From Pelagicoccus albus (GTDB lineage: Bacteria > Verrucomicrobiota > Verrucomicrobiia > Opitutales > Opitutaceae), in NCBI RefSeq assembly GCF_014230145.1, contig NZ_JACHVC010000013.1, positions 372,001-436,000 of the forward strand: DNA of 64,000 nucleotides, written 5' to 3'. Every line of letters starts with the position of its first letter. Position 1 is the stretch's first letter. The notes beneath the pieces were generated by a model. The model saw only the letters and a program-made list of their open reading frames with translations, ran no database searches and was not told the DNA's origin. Position numbers and translations under genes: made by a program. Shown here piece by piece: positions 47,010-57,400 of this stretch.

Positions 47010-47197
47010 CACCCAAGGTTATGAAAATGAAGTAGAGGGATCGCTCTAAAGCGGACCCCAGAAAACGTTACAAAGGATAATGTTCCCACACCCAATATCC
47101 GCTTGAACCCTGGCTTCCATTGACTGAAAACAACCACTGATTTCACAAAGAAGCAATATCGCGGCCCAGCCGCCTAAACCTCCCACTGAGAATACAA

Positions 47198-48403
47198 ATG
47201 AGTAAGAAAGTCCTAATCATCGGCGCTGGTGGCGTCGGCAGCGTAGTTGCTCACAAATGCGCCATGAACCGCGACGTATTTGGCGAAATCTGCCTCGCAA
47301 GCCGCAGGAAATCCTCCTGCGACAAAATCGCGGAACAAATTGATTCTGAGATCCATACCGCTCAAGTCGACGCGGACAACACTTCTGAAACCGTAGCCCT
47401 AATAAAGGACTTCCAGCCTGATCTCGTGCTGAACGTAGCTCTGCCCTACCAAGATCTAGCGATCATGGATGCCTGTCTAGAGACGGGTACGGACTATCTG
47501 GATACCGCCAACTACGAGCCGAGAGACGAGGCGAAATTTGAGTATCATTGGCAATGGGCTTACCATGATCGCTTCAAGGAAGCGGGGATAATGGCTCTCC
47601 TCGGGTCCGGATTCGATCCAGGGGTAACCAACATTTTCACAGCCTACGCCAAGAAGCACCATTTCGACACTATCGATACGCTCGATATCATTGATTGCAA
47701 TGCGGGGGATCACGGAAAAGCGTTTGCGACCAATTTTAATCCGGAGATAAACATCAGAGAAGTCACGGCAAATGGCCGCTACTTCCAAAATGGCGAGTGG
47801 AAAGAAACCCCTCCCCTCTCCGAACACCGTGTATTCGATTTTCCTGACGGGATCGGCCCCAAGGACATGTACCTCATGTATCATGAAGAAATGGAATCGC
47901 TTACCAAAAATTTTCCAGACATCAAACGCATGCGCTTCTGGATGACTTTCGGGCAGCAGTACCTGACTCACCTGAAAGTTTTGGAAAACGTAGGTATGAC
48001 TCGTATCGACCCGGTCATCTACAACGGCCAAGAAATCATCCCTCTCCAATTCCTCAAAGCAGTGCTCCCAGACCCAGGTTCGCTAGGCGAATCGACCAAG
48101 GGCCGCACCTGCATCGGCGTCGTGGCGGATGGGCATAAAAACGGCGAAAGGAAGCACTACTACCTTTACAACATCTGCGATCACGAAGCCTGCTTCGCGG
48201 AGGTTAACTCTCAGGCAATCAGCTACACGACCGGCGTTCCCGCCATGATCGGAGCCAAGATGATGCTCACTGATCAGTGGAAAGGAAAAGGCGTCTTCAA
48301 CGTAGAAGAATTCGATCCCGATCCCTTCATGGAACAACTAAATGTCCAAGGCCTACCTTGGGTCGAAAGCTGGCTAGACAAAAAGCCAGAGCCACTCGTC
48401 TAA
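47198..48403 (+). CDS. Carboxynorspermidine/carboxyspermidine dehydrogenase
   Basis: 401 residues of the saccharopine dehydrogenase-like family. N-terminal 'VLIIGAGGVGSVVAHKCAMN' is the NADPH Rossmann motif; 'DLVLNVALPYQDLAIMDACLETGTDYLDTANYEPRDEAKFEYHWQWAYHDRFKEAGIMALLGSGFDPGVTNIF' and 'DIIDCNAGDHGKAFATNFNPEINIREVT' are typical of the CANSDH branch. It joins aspartate beta-semialdehyde to putrescine or diaminopropane with NADPH. It is followed after 99 bp by the decarboxylase and then agmatinase, so the usual amine acceptor here is probably putrescine, giving carboxyspermidine. Confidence 0.92.
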   Translation: MSKKVLIIGAGGVGSVVAHKCAMNRDVFGEICLASRRKSSCDKIAEQIDSEIHTAQVDADNTSETVALIKDFQPDLVLNVALPYQDLAIMDACLETGTDYLDTANYEPRDEAKFEYHWQWAYHDRFKEAGIMALLGSGFDPGVTNIFTAYAKKHHFDTIDTLDIIDCNAGDHGKAFATNFNPEINIREVTANGRYFQNGEWKETPPLSEHRVFDFPDGIGPKDMYLMYHEEMESLTKNFPDIKRMRFWMTFGQQYLTHLKVLENVGMTRIDPVIYNGQEIIPLQFLKAVLPDPGSLGESTKGRTCIGVVADGHKNGERKHYYLYNICDHEACFAEVNSQAISYTTGVPAMIGAKMMLTDQWKGKGVFNVEEFDPDPFMEQLNVQGLPWVESWLDKKPEPLV

Positions 48404-48502
48404 ACGCACTTACAACCCTGCATCAGCCTGCAAGGCGAAACCATATACCTTTCGTCTCGCATTTCACCGAACTGGGTTACCACGCATCGCCAATCCTATC
48501 AA

Positions 48503-49666
48503 ATGGATCATATCATCCACTACGAACCCGGACTACCTCCGGAGACGCCATCGCCCTGCTATGTCGTAGACCTGAGCCGACTCAGGTCCAACATGGATCT
48601 CATCAAGTCGGTCCAAGAACAAACAGGCAGTAAGATTCTAGCCGCTCTCAAGGGCTTCGCGATGCACAGCGTTTTTCCCCTTATGCGAGAATACGTGGCC
48701 GGGGTTTGCGCTAGCGGTCCATGGGAAGCGCAGTTGGGAGCGCAAGAATTCGGTAAGGAAGTTCACTGCTTTGCTCCCGCATTCACGGAGGTTGACATGC
48801 AAGAGGTGCTGAGCTTTGCGCACCATATTTCTTTCAATTCTATCGCACAATTCCGGAAACATCTGAACGCGGTAAAGTCTTCCGCTAGGCACGTATCCTG
48901 TGGCTTGCGTGTAAATCCTGAATACAGCGAAGTAGAGACAGATATTTACAATCCTTGTGTGGCAGGTTCACGACTCGGCATTCGTAGAAAGGCTTTAGAC
49001 GGGCAAGATCTCAGCGAAGTCGAGGGGCTTCACTTCCACACGATGTGCGAGCAGAATTCGGATACACTCGAACGGACCTTGGTACATTTTGAGGAAAAAT
49101 TTGGCGACCTTCTGCCGCAGATGAAATGGGTCAATTTTGGCGGGGGACATCACATCACTTCACCGACCTACGATCGCGAACGACTGATCAAAATCCTTAA
49201 GGCCTTCAAATCGCGGTATCCACATCTGGAAGTCTATCTTGAGCCTGGTGAAGCGATGGCCATCAACACTGGTGTCCTCGTGGCAACCGTTCTTGACATT
49301 ATCCAAGACGCCCCGCCCATAGCCATTCTCGATTTGTCGGCGACTTGCCACATGCCCGACGTCCTAGAAATGCCTTATAGGCCTGAGATAGTAGGGGCCA
49401 AAGAAGCTGGCGAACTTCCCTACACTTACAGCCTTGGAGGACTATCCTGCCTCGCTGGAGATATGATCGGTCATTTCTCCTTCCAGAAAGAGCTCACTCC
49501 GGGCGACAAGCTATATTTTCTCGATATGGCCCACTATACGATGGTGAAAACCAGCACCTTCAATGGGATCAAACACCCGGCAATTGCTACGTGGGATCCA
49601 GATAAGAAAGAACTGCAAGTAGTCAGAGAATTCGGATACGAAGATTACCGAAACCGCCTCTCTTGA
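48503..49666 (+). CDS. nspC: Carboxynorspermidine/carboxyspermidine decarboxylase
   Basis: 387 residues, fold-III PLP decarboxylase. 'PSPCYVVDLSRLRSNMDLIKSVQEQTGSKILAALKGFAM' has the PLP Lys in ALKGF, with 'GLRVNPEYSEVETDIYNPCVAGSRLGI', 'GLHFHTMCEQNSDTLERTLVHFEEKFGD', 'WVNFGGGHHITSPTYDRERLI' and 'YSLGGLSCLAGDMIGHFSF' (the Cys near the end is catalytic in this family). It removes the carboxyl group to give spermidine or norspermidine. The spacing to agmatinase is 16 bp, so translation is probably coupled. Confidence 0.94.
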   Translation: MDHIIHYEPGLPPETPSPCYVVDLSRLRSNMDLIKSVQEQTGSKILAALKGFAMHSVFPLMREYVAGVCASGPWEAQLGAQEFGKEVHCFAPAFTEVDMQEVLSFAHHISFNSIAQFRKHLNAVKSSARHVSCGLRVNPEYSEVETDIYNPCVAGSRLGIRRKALDGQDLSEVEGLHFHTMCEQNSDTLERTLVHFEEKFGDLLPQMKWVNFGGGHHITSPTYDRERLIKILKAFKSRYPHLEVYLEPGEAMAINTGVLVATVLDIIQDAPPIAILDLSATCHMPDVLEMPYRPEIVGAKEAGELPYTYSLGGLSCLAGDMIGHFSFQKELTPGDKLYFLDMAHYTMVKTSTFNGIKHPAIATWDPDKKELQVVREFGYEDYRNRLS

Positions 49667-49682
49667 CATCAATCCATTCATT

Positions 49683-50564
49683 ATGGGAAACAATTCCTAC
49701 CAAAACCCTCCCGCCTTCCATTCAGACGACATCGAACCGTCTGCCCCTGAGAAAGCGACCTTTCACATCATTCCGGTTCCTTGGGAAACGAGCGTTTCTT
49801 ACGGTGGAGGTACCGCAGACGGGCCCAACGCGATTTTGCATTCTTCCGTACAACTAGAGCATTATCTTGATGGCAGCTTCCCCGGTGACGCAGGAATCTA
49901 CACTGCTGACGCTGTCGATTGTCAGGGTGAAGCCACTGAAGTGTTAGCCCGTATCCAAGCAGCCACTTCAAAGTCTCTTGAGCTCGGAAAATGCCCGATT
50001 CTACTTGGCGGTGAGCATGCGATGACGTTGGGCCCGGTTAAGGCGTGCCTAGAACAGGGGATCCCCTTTGGAATTGTCCAATTCGATGCCCACGCAGATC
50101 TTCGATACGCGTATCAAGGTAATCTATACAGCCATGCGAGCGTGATGGAAAGATGCACGGATTTGGGCGTTCCTCTTCATCAAATCGGGGTTCGGGCGTT
50201 ATGCAAAGAAGAGGCCGACAGACGTTCGGAGCGCGGCGTTACCTTCCTAGATGCAGCAGACCTTTACTGGAAAGGTTATCCCGAGCAGCTACTTCCCGAC
50301 GATTTTCCGGAGCACGTCTTTATCACCTTCGATGTGGACGGCCTCGACCCTTCGATCATGCCTTCAACCGGTACTCCAGTCCCAGGCGGTCTGAATTGGT
50401 ACCAAGCGATCGATGGTCTGGAGCGAGCATTGAAAGGCAGGAAACTGATCGGTGCTGACTTCGTCGAACTAGCGCCTCAGCCCGGCCAGCATGCCCCCGA
50501 TTTTTTGGTCGCCAACCTTATCTACAAGTTCATGGAGATCGCCCAAAGGCAAGGATGCCTTTGA
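49683..50564 (+). CDS. speB: Agmatinase (ureohydrolase)
   Basis: 293 residues. Metal motifs of ureohydrolases are all there: 'LLGGEHAMTLGPVKA' (His), 'VQFDAHADLRYAYQGN' (DAHxD) and 'ITFDVDGLDPSIMPSTGTPVPGGLNW' (DxD). 'PVPWETSVSYGGGTADGPNAILHSSVQLE' at the N-terminus is typical of agmatinase rather than arginase. It splits agmatine to putrescine and urea. It ends the operon CANSDH-nspC-speB, supplying the putrescine used by the first enzyme. The arginine decarboxylase that makes agmatine is not in the window. Confidence 0.93.
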   Translation: MGNNSYQNPPAFHSDDIEPSAPEKATFHIIPVPWETSVSYGGGTADGPNAILHSSVQLEHYLDGSFPGDAGIYTADAVDCQGEATEVLARIQAATSKSLELGKCPILLGGEHAMTLGPVKACLEQGIPFGIVQFDAHADLRYAYQGNLYSHASVMERCTDLGVPLHQIGVRALCKEEADRRSERGVTFLDAADLYWKGYPEQLLPDDFPEHVFITFDVDGLDPSIMPSTGTPVPGGLNWYQAIDGLERALKGRKLIGADFVELAPQPGQHAPDFLVANLIYKFMEIAQRQGCL

Positions 50565-50593
50565 ACGAGCGTGGGGTTGGCCTGCTTTCTGGA

Positions 50594-51031
50594 CTAATTG
50601 GAAGAGAACGGTCCGGGCTCCGTCTGATCGTCAGGTACAATCGGCGTGACTCCTCTCACGGTCGGGGGGTTGCCCGGCCCAAGTATGAAGTGCAGTTGCT
50701 TCATCTGCGGACCGTAGTTGAGCTGTAGATCCAAATAGATTTGCCACTCAGCCCCGTAAGTTTCTCGGCCAACTTCAAGCATCTTTCTACCAGTGGGCTG
50801 ACGATCGAAAAAGTACTCACGACACCGTTCGAAATCCTTGATGATGTAGTCGGGTTTATTGTGGATTAGAGCCAGAGCCTTCTCTTCATCGCCACTTTGC
50901 AAAGCAGTCAGGAAAGCGTAAACCACTTTCGTCGCCTGCTCTTCACCTTCTAGCCGATCCGGCTCTGGACCCGCTCCACAGGCCGACAAAAACAAAGCCG
51001 AAAGGAGTAAGAGGGGTAAAGCTACCTTCAT
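50594..51031 (-). CDS. Small lipoprotein, NTF2/DUF4878-like
   Basis: 145 residues. Signal peptide with lipobox LFLSAC (Cys 18), then 'ATKVVYAFLTALQSGDEEKALALIHNKP' and 'ILGPGNPPTVRGVTPIVPDD'. The early part has the helix pattern of the NTF2-like DUF4878 group (lumazine-binding-like lipoproteins), where a 'FL.AL..GD...A..L' segment is common. Function unknown. It is 39 bp downstream of the pilB/gspE gene on the same strand and could be the last gene of that unit. Confidence 0.7.
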   Translation of the reverse strand: MKVALPLLLLSALFLSACGAGPEPDRLEGEEQATKVVYAFLTALQSGDEEKALALIHNKPDYIIKDFERCREYFFDRQPTGRKMLEVGRETYGAEWQIYLDLQLNYGPQMKQLHFILGPGNPPTVRGVTPIVPDDQTEPGPFSSN

Positions 51032-51070
51032 TTTGAAAAGCTAGAATCGGATTCGCACAAGAGGCAAGAC

Positions 51071-52786
51071 CTAGAACATGTCCACGGGCACTGTAGCCAG
51101 AGCCTCTTCCATGGTCGTTATGCCATCTTTCACCTTTAAAAGGCTGTCTTGGTGCAAAGTCTTCATACCTGCAGCGACAGCAGTACGCTTCAGATCCGCC
51201 GTTTCTCTGCCCTTGTTGATGTCTTCGATCAATTGCTCGCTACTGGTCATTAGCTCGTGGATACCGACGCGACCCTTGTAGCCTGTATTCGTGCATCTAG
51301 GACAGCCTTTGGGGTTATGCTTAAAAATTGGCCCACTCCAACCAATGCCATTTTCCAGAATTTCTTTCTCGCGCCCTTCCGGCTCGTACTGGATGCGACA
51401 CGTTTTGCACACCCGACGCATCAGACGTTGGGCACAGACGCAAAGCAATGAAGAGGAGATCATAAAGGGCTCGATACCCATATCCGTCAGACGAGCTACC
51501 GTGCTAGGCGCATCATTGGTGTGCAGCGTACTGATCAGCAAGTGACCCGTGAGTGCCGCTTCCACCGCGATGTTTGCCGTTTCTTGGTCACGAATTTCTC
51601 CCACCAGGATGATGTCCGGATCCTGACGTAGAAACGCGCGAAGAGCGCTGGCAAACGTAAGGCCGATCTGGCGGTTCATCTGCATCTGGTTGATGCCATT
51701 CAAAGTATACTCGATTGGATCTTCCGCAGTTCTGATCACAAAGCTTGGATCATTGATCTCATTCAGTGCGGAATACAAAGTCATCGATTTACCGGAGCCA
51801 GTAGGCCCGCAGTGTAGAATCATGCCGTAGGGCTGCTTGATCACTTCCCGGTAACGACTCAAATTTTCTTCAGAGAACCCGAGAGCAGGCATAGGCAGCG
51901 TGGACTTTTGCTTGTCCAGAATACGCATTACAACCCCTTCCCCGTGATTTAGCGGAGCAGTCGAAACACGTAAGTCGATGTCTATGTTTTTCTTGGTGAA
52001 TTGCTTGAAAACGATACGTCCGTCCTGCGGTAATCTGCGCTCCGCGATATCAAGATTAGACATGATCTTGAAACGTGCGACAAGCGACCCAGACACCTTC
52101 GGCGGAAGCTTCAACTTCTCTTGGCAAACGCCGTCGATTCGGTAGCGAACAACTAACTCCTTTTCGCGCGGCTCGATATGGATGTCAGAAGCCCCAGCGT
52201 AGTAGGCGTCTTCAACAATTCTATTCGAAAGCTGGATAATCGGAGCGGACTCCTCGCTATCGAGGCCTTCTTCCGAGTCCTCGATCTCCCCATCTTCGAA
52301 CTCGAGCCCTACCGCCTCAACGACATCTTCAAAATGAGTCTCCTCTCGCTTGGGATCCTGCTTGAGGACTTCCTGGATATCGCCCTCAGGCGCCAGTAGA
52401 GCGATCACGGATTTCTTGCTTATCTCGGAAATCCGAGAGGTTACCGTGAGTTCAAACGGGTTGGCCAATGCTACCGCAATGTAGCGACCATAAGATGCAA
52501 CCGGAACGACTTGGTTCTTGGAGCAGAAATCTTGGTCAAGGAGCTCCCAGGTACCTTGATTGATAGAGATCTGCTTAACGTTTATGGGAGATACTCCGTA
52601 GCTTCGCGCCTTGGCGATATTGAGTTGGTGCGGCGAAATACGATAATCCGCCAATAGCAAATTATCGAAGCTGCTACCGTTAAGCTCCTCTTGAGTCGAT
52701 TTGATAACTTCGCACTGATCTGCGTCGAGGTACTTGAGCTCGAGCAGATAGTCGACTATGCCTGACTGTAATCGTCCCAGAGCCAT
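51071..52786 (-). CDS. pilB: GspE/PilB-type secretion or pilus ATPase
   Basis: 571 residues. N-terminal MshEN-like domain (about 1-150), then the hexameric ATPase: '[29 protein letters not shown]' and '[21 protein letters not shown]', Walker A '[15 protein letters not shown]', Asp box '[20 protein letters not shown]', Walker B '[16 protein letters not shown]', His box '[12 protein letters not shown]', and a C-terminal zinc site (CKTC...CPRC). It powers assembly of type II secretion or type IV pili. No other pilus or secretion genes flank it apart from a small N-domain protein 6 bp upstream, so it is an orphan locus. Choice between PilB and GspE is uncertain. Confidence 0.93.
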   Translation of the reverse strand: MALGRLQSGIVDYLLELKYLDADQCEVIKSTQEELNGSSFDNLLLADYRISPHQLNIAKARSYGVSPINVKQISINQGTWELLDQDFCSKNQVVPVASYGRYIAVALANPFELTVTSRISEISKKSVIALLAPEGDIQEVLKQDPKREETHFEDVVEAVGLEFEDGEIEDSEEGLDSEESAPIIQLSNRIVEDAYYAGASDIHIEPREKELVVRYRIDGVCQEKLKLPPKVSGSLVARFKIMSNLDIAERRLPQDGRIVFKQFTKKNIDIDLRVSTAPLNHGEGVVMRILDKQKSTLPMPALGFSEENLSRYREVIKQPYGMILHCGPTGSGKSMTLYSALNEINDPSFVIRTAEDPIEYTLNGINQMQMNRQIGLTFASALRAFLRQDPDIILVGEIRDQETANIAVEAALTGHLLISTLHTNDAPSTVARLTDMGIEPFMISSSLLCVCAQRLMRRVCKTCRIQYEPEGREKEILENGIGWSGPIFKHNPKGCPRCTNTGYKGRVGIHELMTSSEQLIEDINKGRETADLKRTAVAAGMKTLHQDSLLKVKDGITTMEEALATVPVDMF

Positions 52787-52792
52787 GAATCA

Positions 52793-53302
52793 CTAGCTCG
52801 CGATCATCGCCGCTTTGGCCTCCTCTGCCTCTCGAGTTTCCAGATAGCCCGAAATCGTTTCTTGAGGAGCGGCAAACCAGACAATGTGGCCCGATATTTT
52901 CTGCTCCCAAAAAGCGCGAACGGCTGGACTCATATAGTAGGCAGTCGCGATGTAGCTAGTGTCTTCTACTAAATCGAATGGTACGGTCCAAGTGGCCCAG
53001 CATTCATCATAGTTCGTGATAGTAGAAACCTCTTCTGGTATCTCCATATTTCGAACATCGATGATTCCGAGCCCTTCCTCCTCTACCAGGTATTCAATCA
53101 GCTTGGTCTCTTGCAGGCTTTGGATCTCTCCTGTCAAAATGGAGAGCAGGCTGATTCGCATTTCGCCAGTCGAATTCGACAGCAGCTCGAGGAAACGCTC
53201 GTTTGCTGCGTCTAGCGCCTCGATAGATACGAGGCCGCGCTCCACCAGACTCGCTCCGAGTAGGCGGTTTGCACGCATGATTAGTGGCTTAAGACTGGCC
53301 AT
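52793..53302 (-). CDS. Stand-alone N-domain (MshEN/GspE-N-like) protein
   Basis: 169 residues. The pattern 'ANRLLGASLVERGLVSIEALDAANERFLELL' followed later by 'VPFDLVEDTSYIATAYYMSPAVRAFWEQKISGHIVWFAAPQETISGYLE' resembles the N-terminal domain of GspE/PilB ATPases (the MshEN domain, which in some proteins binds cyclic di-GMP). The classical RLGxxLxxxG motif is only partly matched ('RLLGASLVERG'). It lies 6 bases upstream of the pilB/gspE gene, whose own N-domain has the same plan, so it probably works with that ATPase, perhaps as a regulator. This is an inference from layout and resemblance. Confidence 0.6.
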   Translation of the reverse strand: MASLKPLIMRANRLLGASLVERGLVSIEALDAANERFLELLSNSTGEMRISLLSILTGEIQSLQETKLIEYLVEEEGLGIIDVRNMEIPEEVSTITNYDECWATWTVPFDLVEDTSYIATAYYMSPAVRAFWEQKISGHIVWFAAPQETISGYLETREAEEAKAAMIAS

Positions 53303-53327
53303 TGAATAGGTGGGAGAAACTATGTTG

Positions 53328-54386
53328 CTAGAGTGATTCCGAGTCGTCGTTCGCGGATTCGCTATCCACTATCTCGGTTTCTTTTTCACTAGCTTTAGCT
53401 TCTGCCACCTTTTCCCAGAGAACTTCCTTGAATTCTTCGATTCCTTCTTCCGACAAACAAGAGATCGGCTGGACCACCACATCATGGCGTTTTTTGAATT
53501 CTTTTAGATTTTCCACCGCAATTTCCTCGTCCATCTTATTGGCGAGAACGATGCGTGGCTTATCTAAAAGAGAAGCGTCATAGGCCCCCAACTCCTTCAG
53601 AAGCTGGGAAAAATCATCCCAAGGAGCGCGTTCGTCGATGCCTGACATATCGATAATAAACGTGAGGACAAAACAACGTTCGATGTGACGGAGAAAGCGA
53701 TGCCCCAGTCCGCGGTTTTCGCTCGCCCCCTCGATTATCCCAGGGATGTCCGCCATCTGAAGCCTCGCGTACCGGTTCGGATACTCGATGACCCCAATTC
53801 CAGGATGCAAAGTCGTAAACGGATAAGGTGCCATCTTCGGCCGAGCGTTGGTGATCAAGTTAGTAAGCGTGGACTTACCGGCGTTGGGGTAACCAACAAG
53901 GCCCACGTCCGCAATACTCTTGAGCACTAGCTTAAATTCGCCGACTTCACCGGGATCTCCTGGATTTGCCCGTCGTGGAGCGCGGTTGATGGAACTCTTG
54001 AACTTGGCGTTTCCCCAGCCTCCATTGCCGCCTTTGAGAATGCGCACCCTTTGGCCCACTTCCAAGATTTCCGCTACCACTTGGCCAGTGGAGTTATCCT
54101 CCACAATTGTGCCGAGCGGAACCAAAAGGACCGCATCCTTGCCTCCGCGCCCATTACGATCCGAGCCCAGTCCGTGCCCGCCACGCTCCGCATTCCAATG
54201 TTGCTGGTACTTAAATTTGACGAGGTTGTTTTCGTTGTTCGTCCCTTCAAGAATTACATCGCCGCCTTTGCCGCCATCGCCCCCGTTAGGGCCGCCAAAG
54301 GCCTCGTATTTCTCACGGCGAAAGCTGATACAACCGTTTCCACCGTCACCCGCTTGGGCAATTATTCTGGTTTCGTCTACGAACAT
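53328..54386 (-). CDS. obg: GTPase Obg/CgtA
   Basis: 352 residues from ATG 54386 ('MFVDETRIIAQAGDGGNGCISFRREK'), which starts at the conserved Obg fold; an in-frame ATG at 54422 would add 12 residues. The glycine-rich Obg domain has 'FGGPNGGDGGKGGDVILE' and the G domain 'VGLVGYPNAGKSTLTNLITNARPKMAPYPFTTLHPGIGV' and 'ADIPGIIEGASENRGLGHRFLRHIERC'. G4 is 'LANKMDEE'. The C-terminal OCT domain is replaced by a short acidic tail ('EKETEIVDSESANDDSESL'). It acts in ribosome assembly and stress signalling. The N-domain protein gene is 25 bp downstream. Confidence 0.96.
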   Translation of the reverse strand: MFVDETRIIAQAGDGGNGCISFRREKYEAFGGPNGGDGGKGGDVILEGTNNENNLVKFKYQQHWNAERGGHGLGSDRNGRGGKDAVLLVPLGTIVEDNSTGQVVAEILEVGQRVRILKGGNGGWGNAKFKSSINRAPRRANPGDPGEVGEFKLVLKSIADVGLVGYPNAGKSTLTNLITNARPKMAPYPFTTLHPGIGVIEYPNRYARLQMADIPGIIEGASENRGLGHRFLRHIERCFVLTFIIDMSGIDERAPWDDFSQLLKELGAYDASLLDKPRIVLANKMDEEIAVENLKEFKKRHDVVVQPISCLSEEGIEEFKEVLWEKVAEAKASEKETEIVDSESANDDSESL

Positions 54387-54442
54387 GAGCGCAACCCATA
54401 GGACTAGAATCGCAGAATGCAATCCCGACTAGAAGGTTCATT

Positions 54443-57400
54443 TTAGAGCGCAAAAGCTTCAATCAAGCAACTACCGGGGTCGCCGGAGGCCAACTCAACC
54501 CGCAGGAGATAGCGCCCCGGGCTTAGCCAAACGCGGAAAGCCGATTCCTTGGAGTCCGAAGGCAGCGGATCTAGGCTCAGCTCATCGAATCCACTGAGCA
54601 GGTTCAAATATGCGCCCTGGACGCTTTCTCCCGCTGAAGTGACCGTAGCTCCATCTTGCCAATCGTCATTGGCTCCGAGTAGTTCAGCCAGCCCATCCTG
54701 TAGTCTGTAAATTGAAACCATTGGATCCTCCGCTCCGTCGCTCACAAATGAAAAACCGAGAGCACGGCTCAGTATTTCGATCGGATACTCTCCAGTCACC
54801 TCGAACATAAGCACCCCATAGGATTCGTCTGCGAGCAGGAGCTGACCTCGAATCTCATCTACTTCTTTGACTGATATCTTCGAATCTTCCGAGGAAACGA
54901 AAGACGCGAGAAAGTCTAGACGTTCTTCCCAAGAACCTGCCGACACGCGCTCAGCGCTGCCATCCGCTGCGAGCATGAGCTCAAACGTCGAATCTTGTTG
55001 GGCGTTTTCATCAAACGTCAACTCCCCGCCTGAGAGGTACTCCGAGGCATCTGCGCCCGGAGGAACAAACTCGACATAAAGCCCATTTAGGCCGCTGCCA
55101 CTTGTTTCACCCACAAAATATCCAGCCATTAACGAGGAAACCGCAGCAGTTCCAGACTGCCGCAAAAACAAGTCATGCTCTCCCCACGTTCCCACAACTG
55201 TCGATTCCGAATCGAAAACGATCGAGATAGTTTCACTCTCGGATGAGCTAGAAACGAAGCCGCCCGAAGAATCCAAAACACCAGTTATCACATCTGGATA
55301 ATTTCCTTCTCGCAGCAGAACGACACTCTCGTCGCTGAAGACTGAAAGCGTAAGCGAATCGCCTAAAACGCCCACGACACCACCTTCGTATTCGGTAAAG
55401 AAATCGGAACCATCAGTGGGTGCATTATGGAAGGTTCCGGTAAACGAAATTCCGTAAAACGCCACGGTGCCGCTTAGCTCCGAAGAGAGCGAACCGGAGA
55501 TTTGTCCATTCGAATCTTCTTCTGACAAAAAGCTCCCCTCCTCATCGATGGTTATACTTTGTTCGAATCGATAGAATCCGGTTTCAGGGTCGAAGATAGA
55601 TACCCAACCGCTCGCGAGAGAATCGTCCACCCAGACCACTACACGTCCTCCTCCGGAAGTCTCGCCCTCGTAGTAGCCAGCCGTAAGTTCCACTTCGACC
55701 TGCTTGCGCAAAACTCGGGTCACGACACCATCCGAAACTTGCGCATACACAAATTGCGAACCGGACTCGTAGAATTGGATCTCTCCCGTCTCGGAGACTT
55801 CACCGACGGAATCGTCTGCAAGATACCATTCCACCACGACGTCTCCGGGGTAATAGCTGAAGTCCCTAAGCTCAAAGGATGTCTGCTCATACAATCCGAC
55901 AGAGTCCTCCCCCGATATTAAAAAGTTAGCACCTTTGCTTTGAACCAAATAGGCCCCTAATTGGCTGACCTCAGTCGAGCTCAATTCCCGATTGTATATC
56001 CTAACATCGGCGATCACTCCCTCAAACGAGCGCTCTGATGCCGCGTTGTTGCCAACATAGGAAGTGGTTCCCGTCGAAAGCATACTCCCCGATGGAGCCT
56101 GCTGCATACGCACCACTTGAGCACCGCCGTTTATGTACAAAGCTGGAGTGTTCTCGACGCTTGAGCTGTCAAAGCTTCCAACTACATAGTACCACTGGCC
56201 TTCTTGAATAGAACGCGGCGGAGCATTCCAAACTCCATAATTTTCGAAATCCGAGTAGAACTTCAAAGTCTGACGGTTCCCATCCGGCACGCCCGAACCC
56301 TCTCCCGACGAAATGTACAAGTAGTAGAAGGGCATGTTCACAATACGTGGATGGGCGCTCGAAATCAAATTATCAGACCGAACTAGCGCAGCTATAGTAA
56401 CTTGCTCAGAAAACTGGCCCGCGAAGGACATCTTATCGGTGAAGCTGTCAAATCTGACGCTTTGCCCATAGTCGTCGTACTCTTTAGTGACACCGACCAA
56501 CGTACCATCGCTACCACCCGCTAAATCCTCTTCAGTGGCTCCTTGGCTATCAAACGTGAAATGGTGTAACAGCCCGGTCGATACAGAAGAGGCATCCCCG
56601 ACAATGACTGTCTTTTCTATCGAACGCAAAATCCCACCCAATTCTGACTCGAAACGAATCACAGATTGTCCCTCTCCAGTCGCTAAAAATCGATAGCTTC
56701 CATCGTTCGCCAATTCTGCGAACTCAACACTGTCACCTTCTGATATGCTGACTGAAATATTTGCAGACCCGTGAGCCTCCACGTGAAACATGGCAGTCAT
56801 TCCTACTTCAGGAATCAGCACGATAGAATCCGATACATTTGAGATTTCGATTTCGTGGCCAGAGAAATCTGGATCGAGAGCTGCCAAAAGATTCAACCTT
56901 CTCCCACTGACAGTGAACCCACTCTGGCTTTCGACAAGATCCGCGCTCTCCATTAAACGCGTTTTGATCTGACTTGCAGACAAGGTGGGATCGGACGCAG
57001 CAAGAAGAGCAACAGCTCCAGCGACCATCGGCGATGCCATAGAAGTTCCCGACAGGAACTCGTACGAATCAGTCGGATACAGTGAATAGATATCGCTCCC
57101 CGGAGCCGAAATATCTACGCTTTCGCTACCGTAGTTCGACGAAGCGTTTAAAGCGTCTTCTTGGTTCGAACTCGCTACCGAAATGATATTATCCAAATCG
57201 TAACCGGCCGGATACTCCATGCTGTCGCTCGAGGCATCCATGTTGATACCGTCATTCCCCGCAGCGGCCACAAAAAGTACTCCAAGGTCCTTATGTTTGG
57301 AGATCTCCGAGCGGGTCATCGAACTATATCCCCCTGAGCCGTAGGAATTGTTGGTCGCCACAATATTGACTCCAGCCCTTTTCAGCGAGCTAACATAAGC

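Larger units (their letters stand above)
46887..47197. other. Divergent intergenic region between small gene and polyamine operon
   Basis: 311 bases with no gene. It holds the promoter-like elements of the small minus-strand gene, then on the plus strand a short stem AACCG (46986-46990)/CGGTT (46999-47003) followed by eight T to 47009. A second hairpin (47037-47058, GGGA-TCGCT-CTAA-AGCGG-A-CCC) lies 140 bases before the first polyamine gene. These could be a 5' leader with an attenuator-type structure, or unrelated sites. Confidence 0.4.

Noticed and set aside
47477-48049. 190-residue minus-strand frame in the carboxyspermidine dehydrogenase gene
   Set aside because: Antisense to a clearly recognised enzyme, with no homology I can see.
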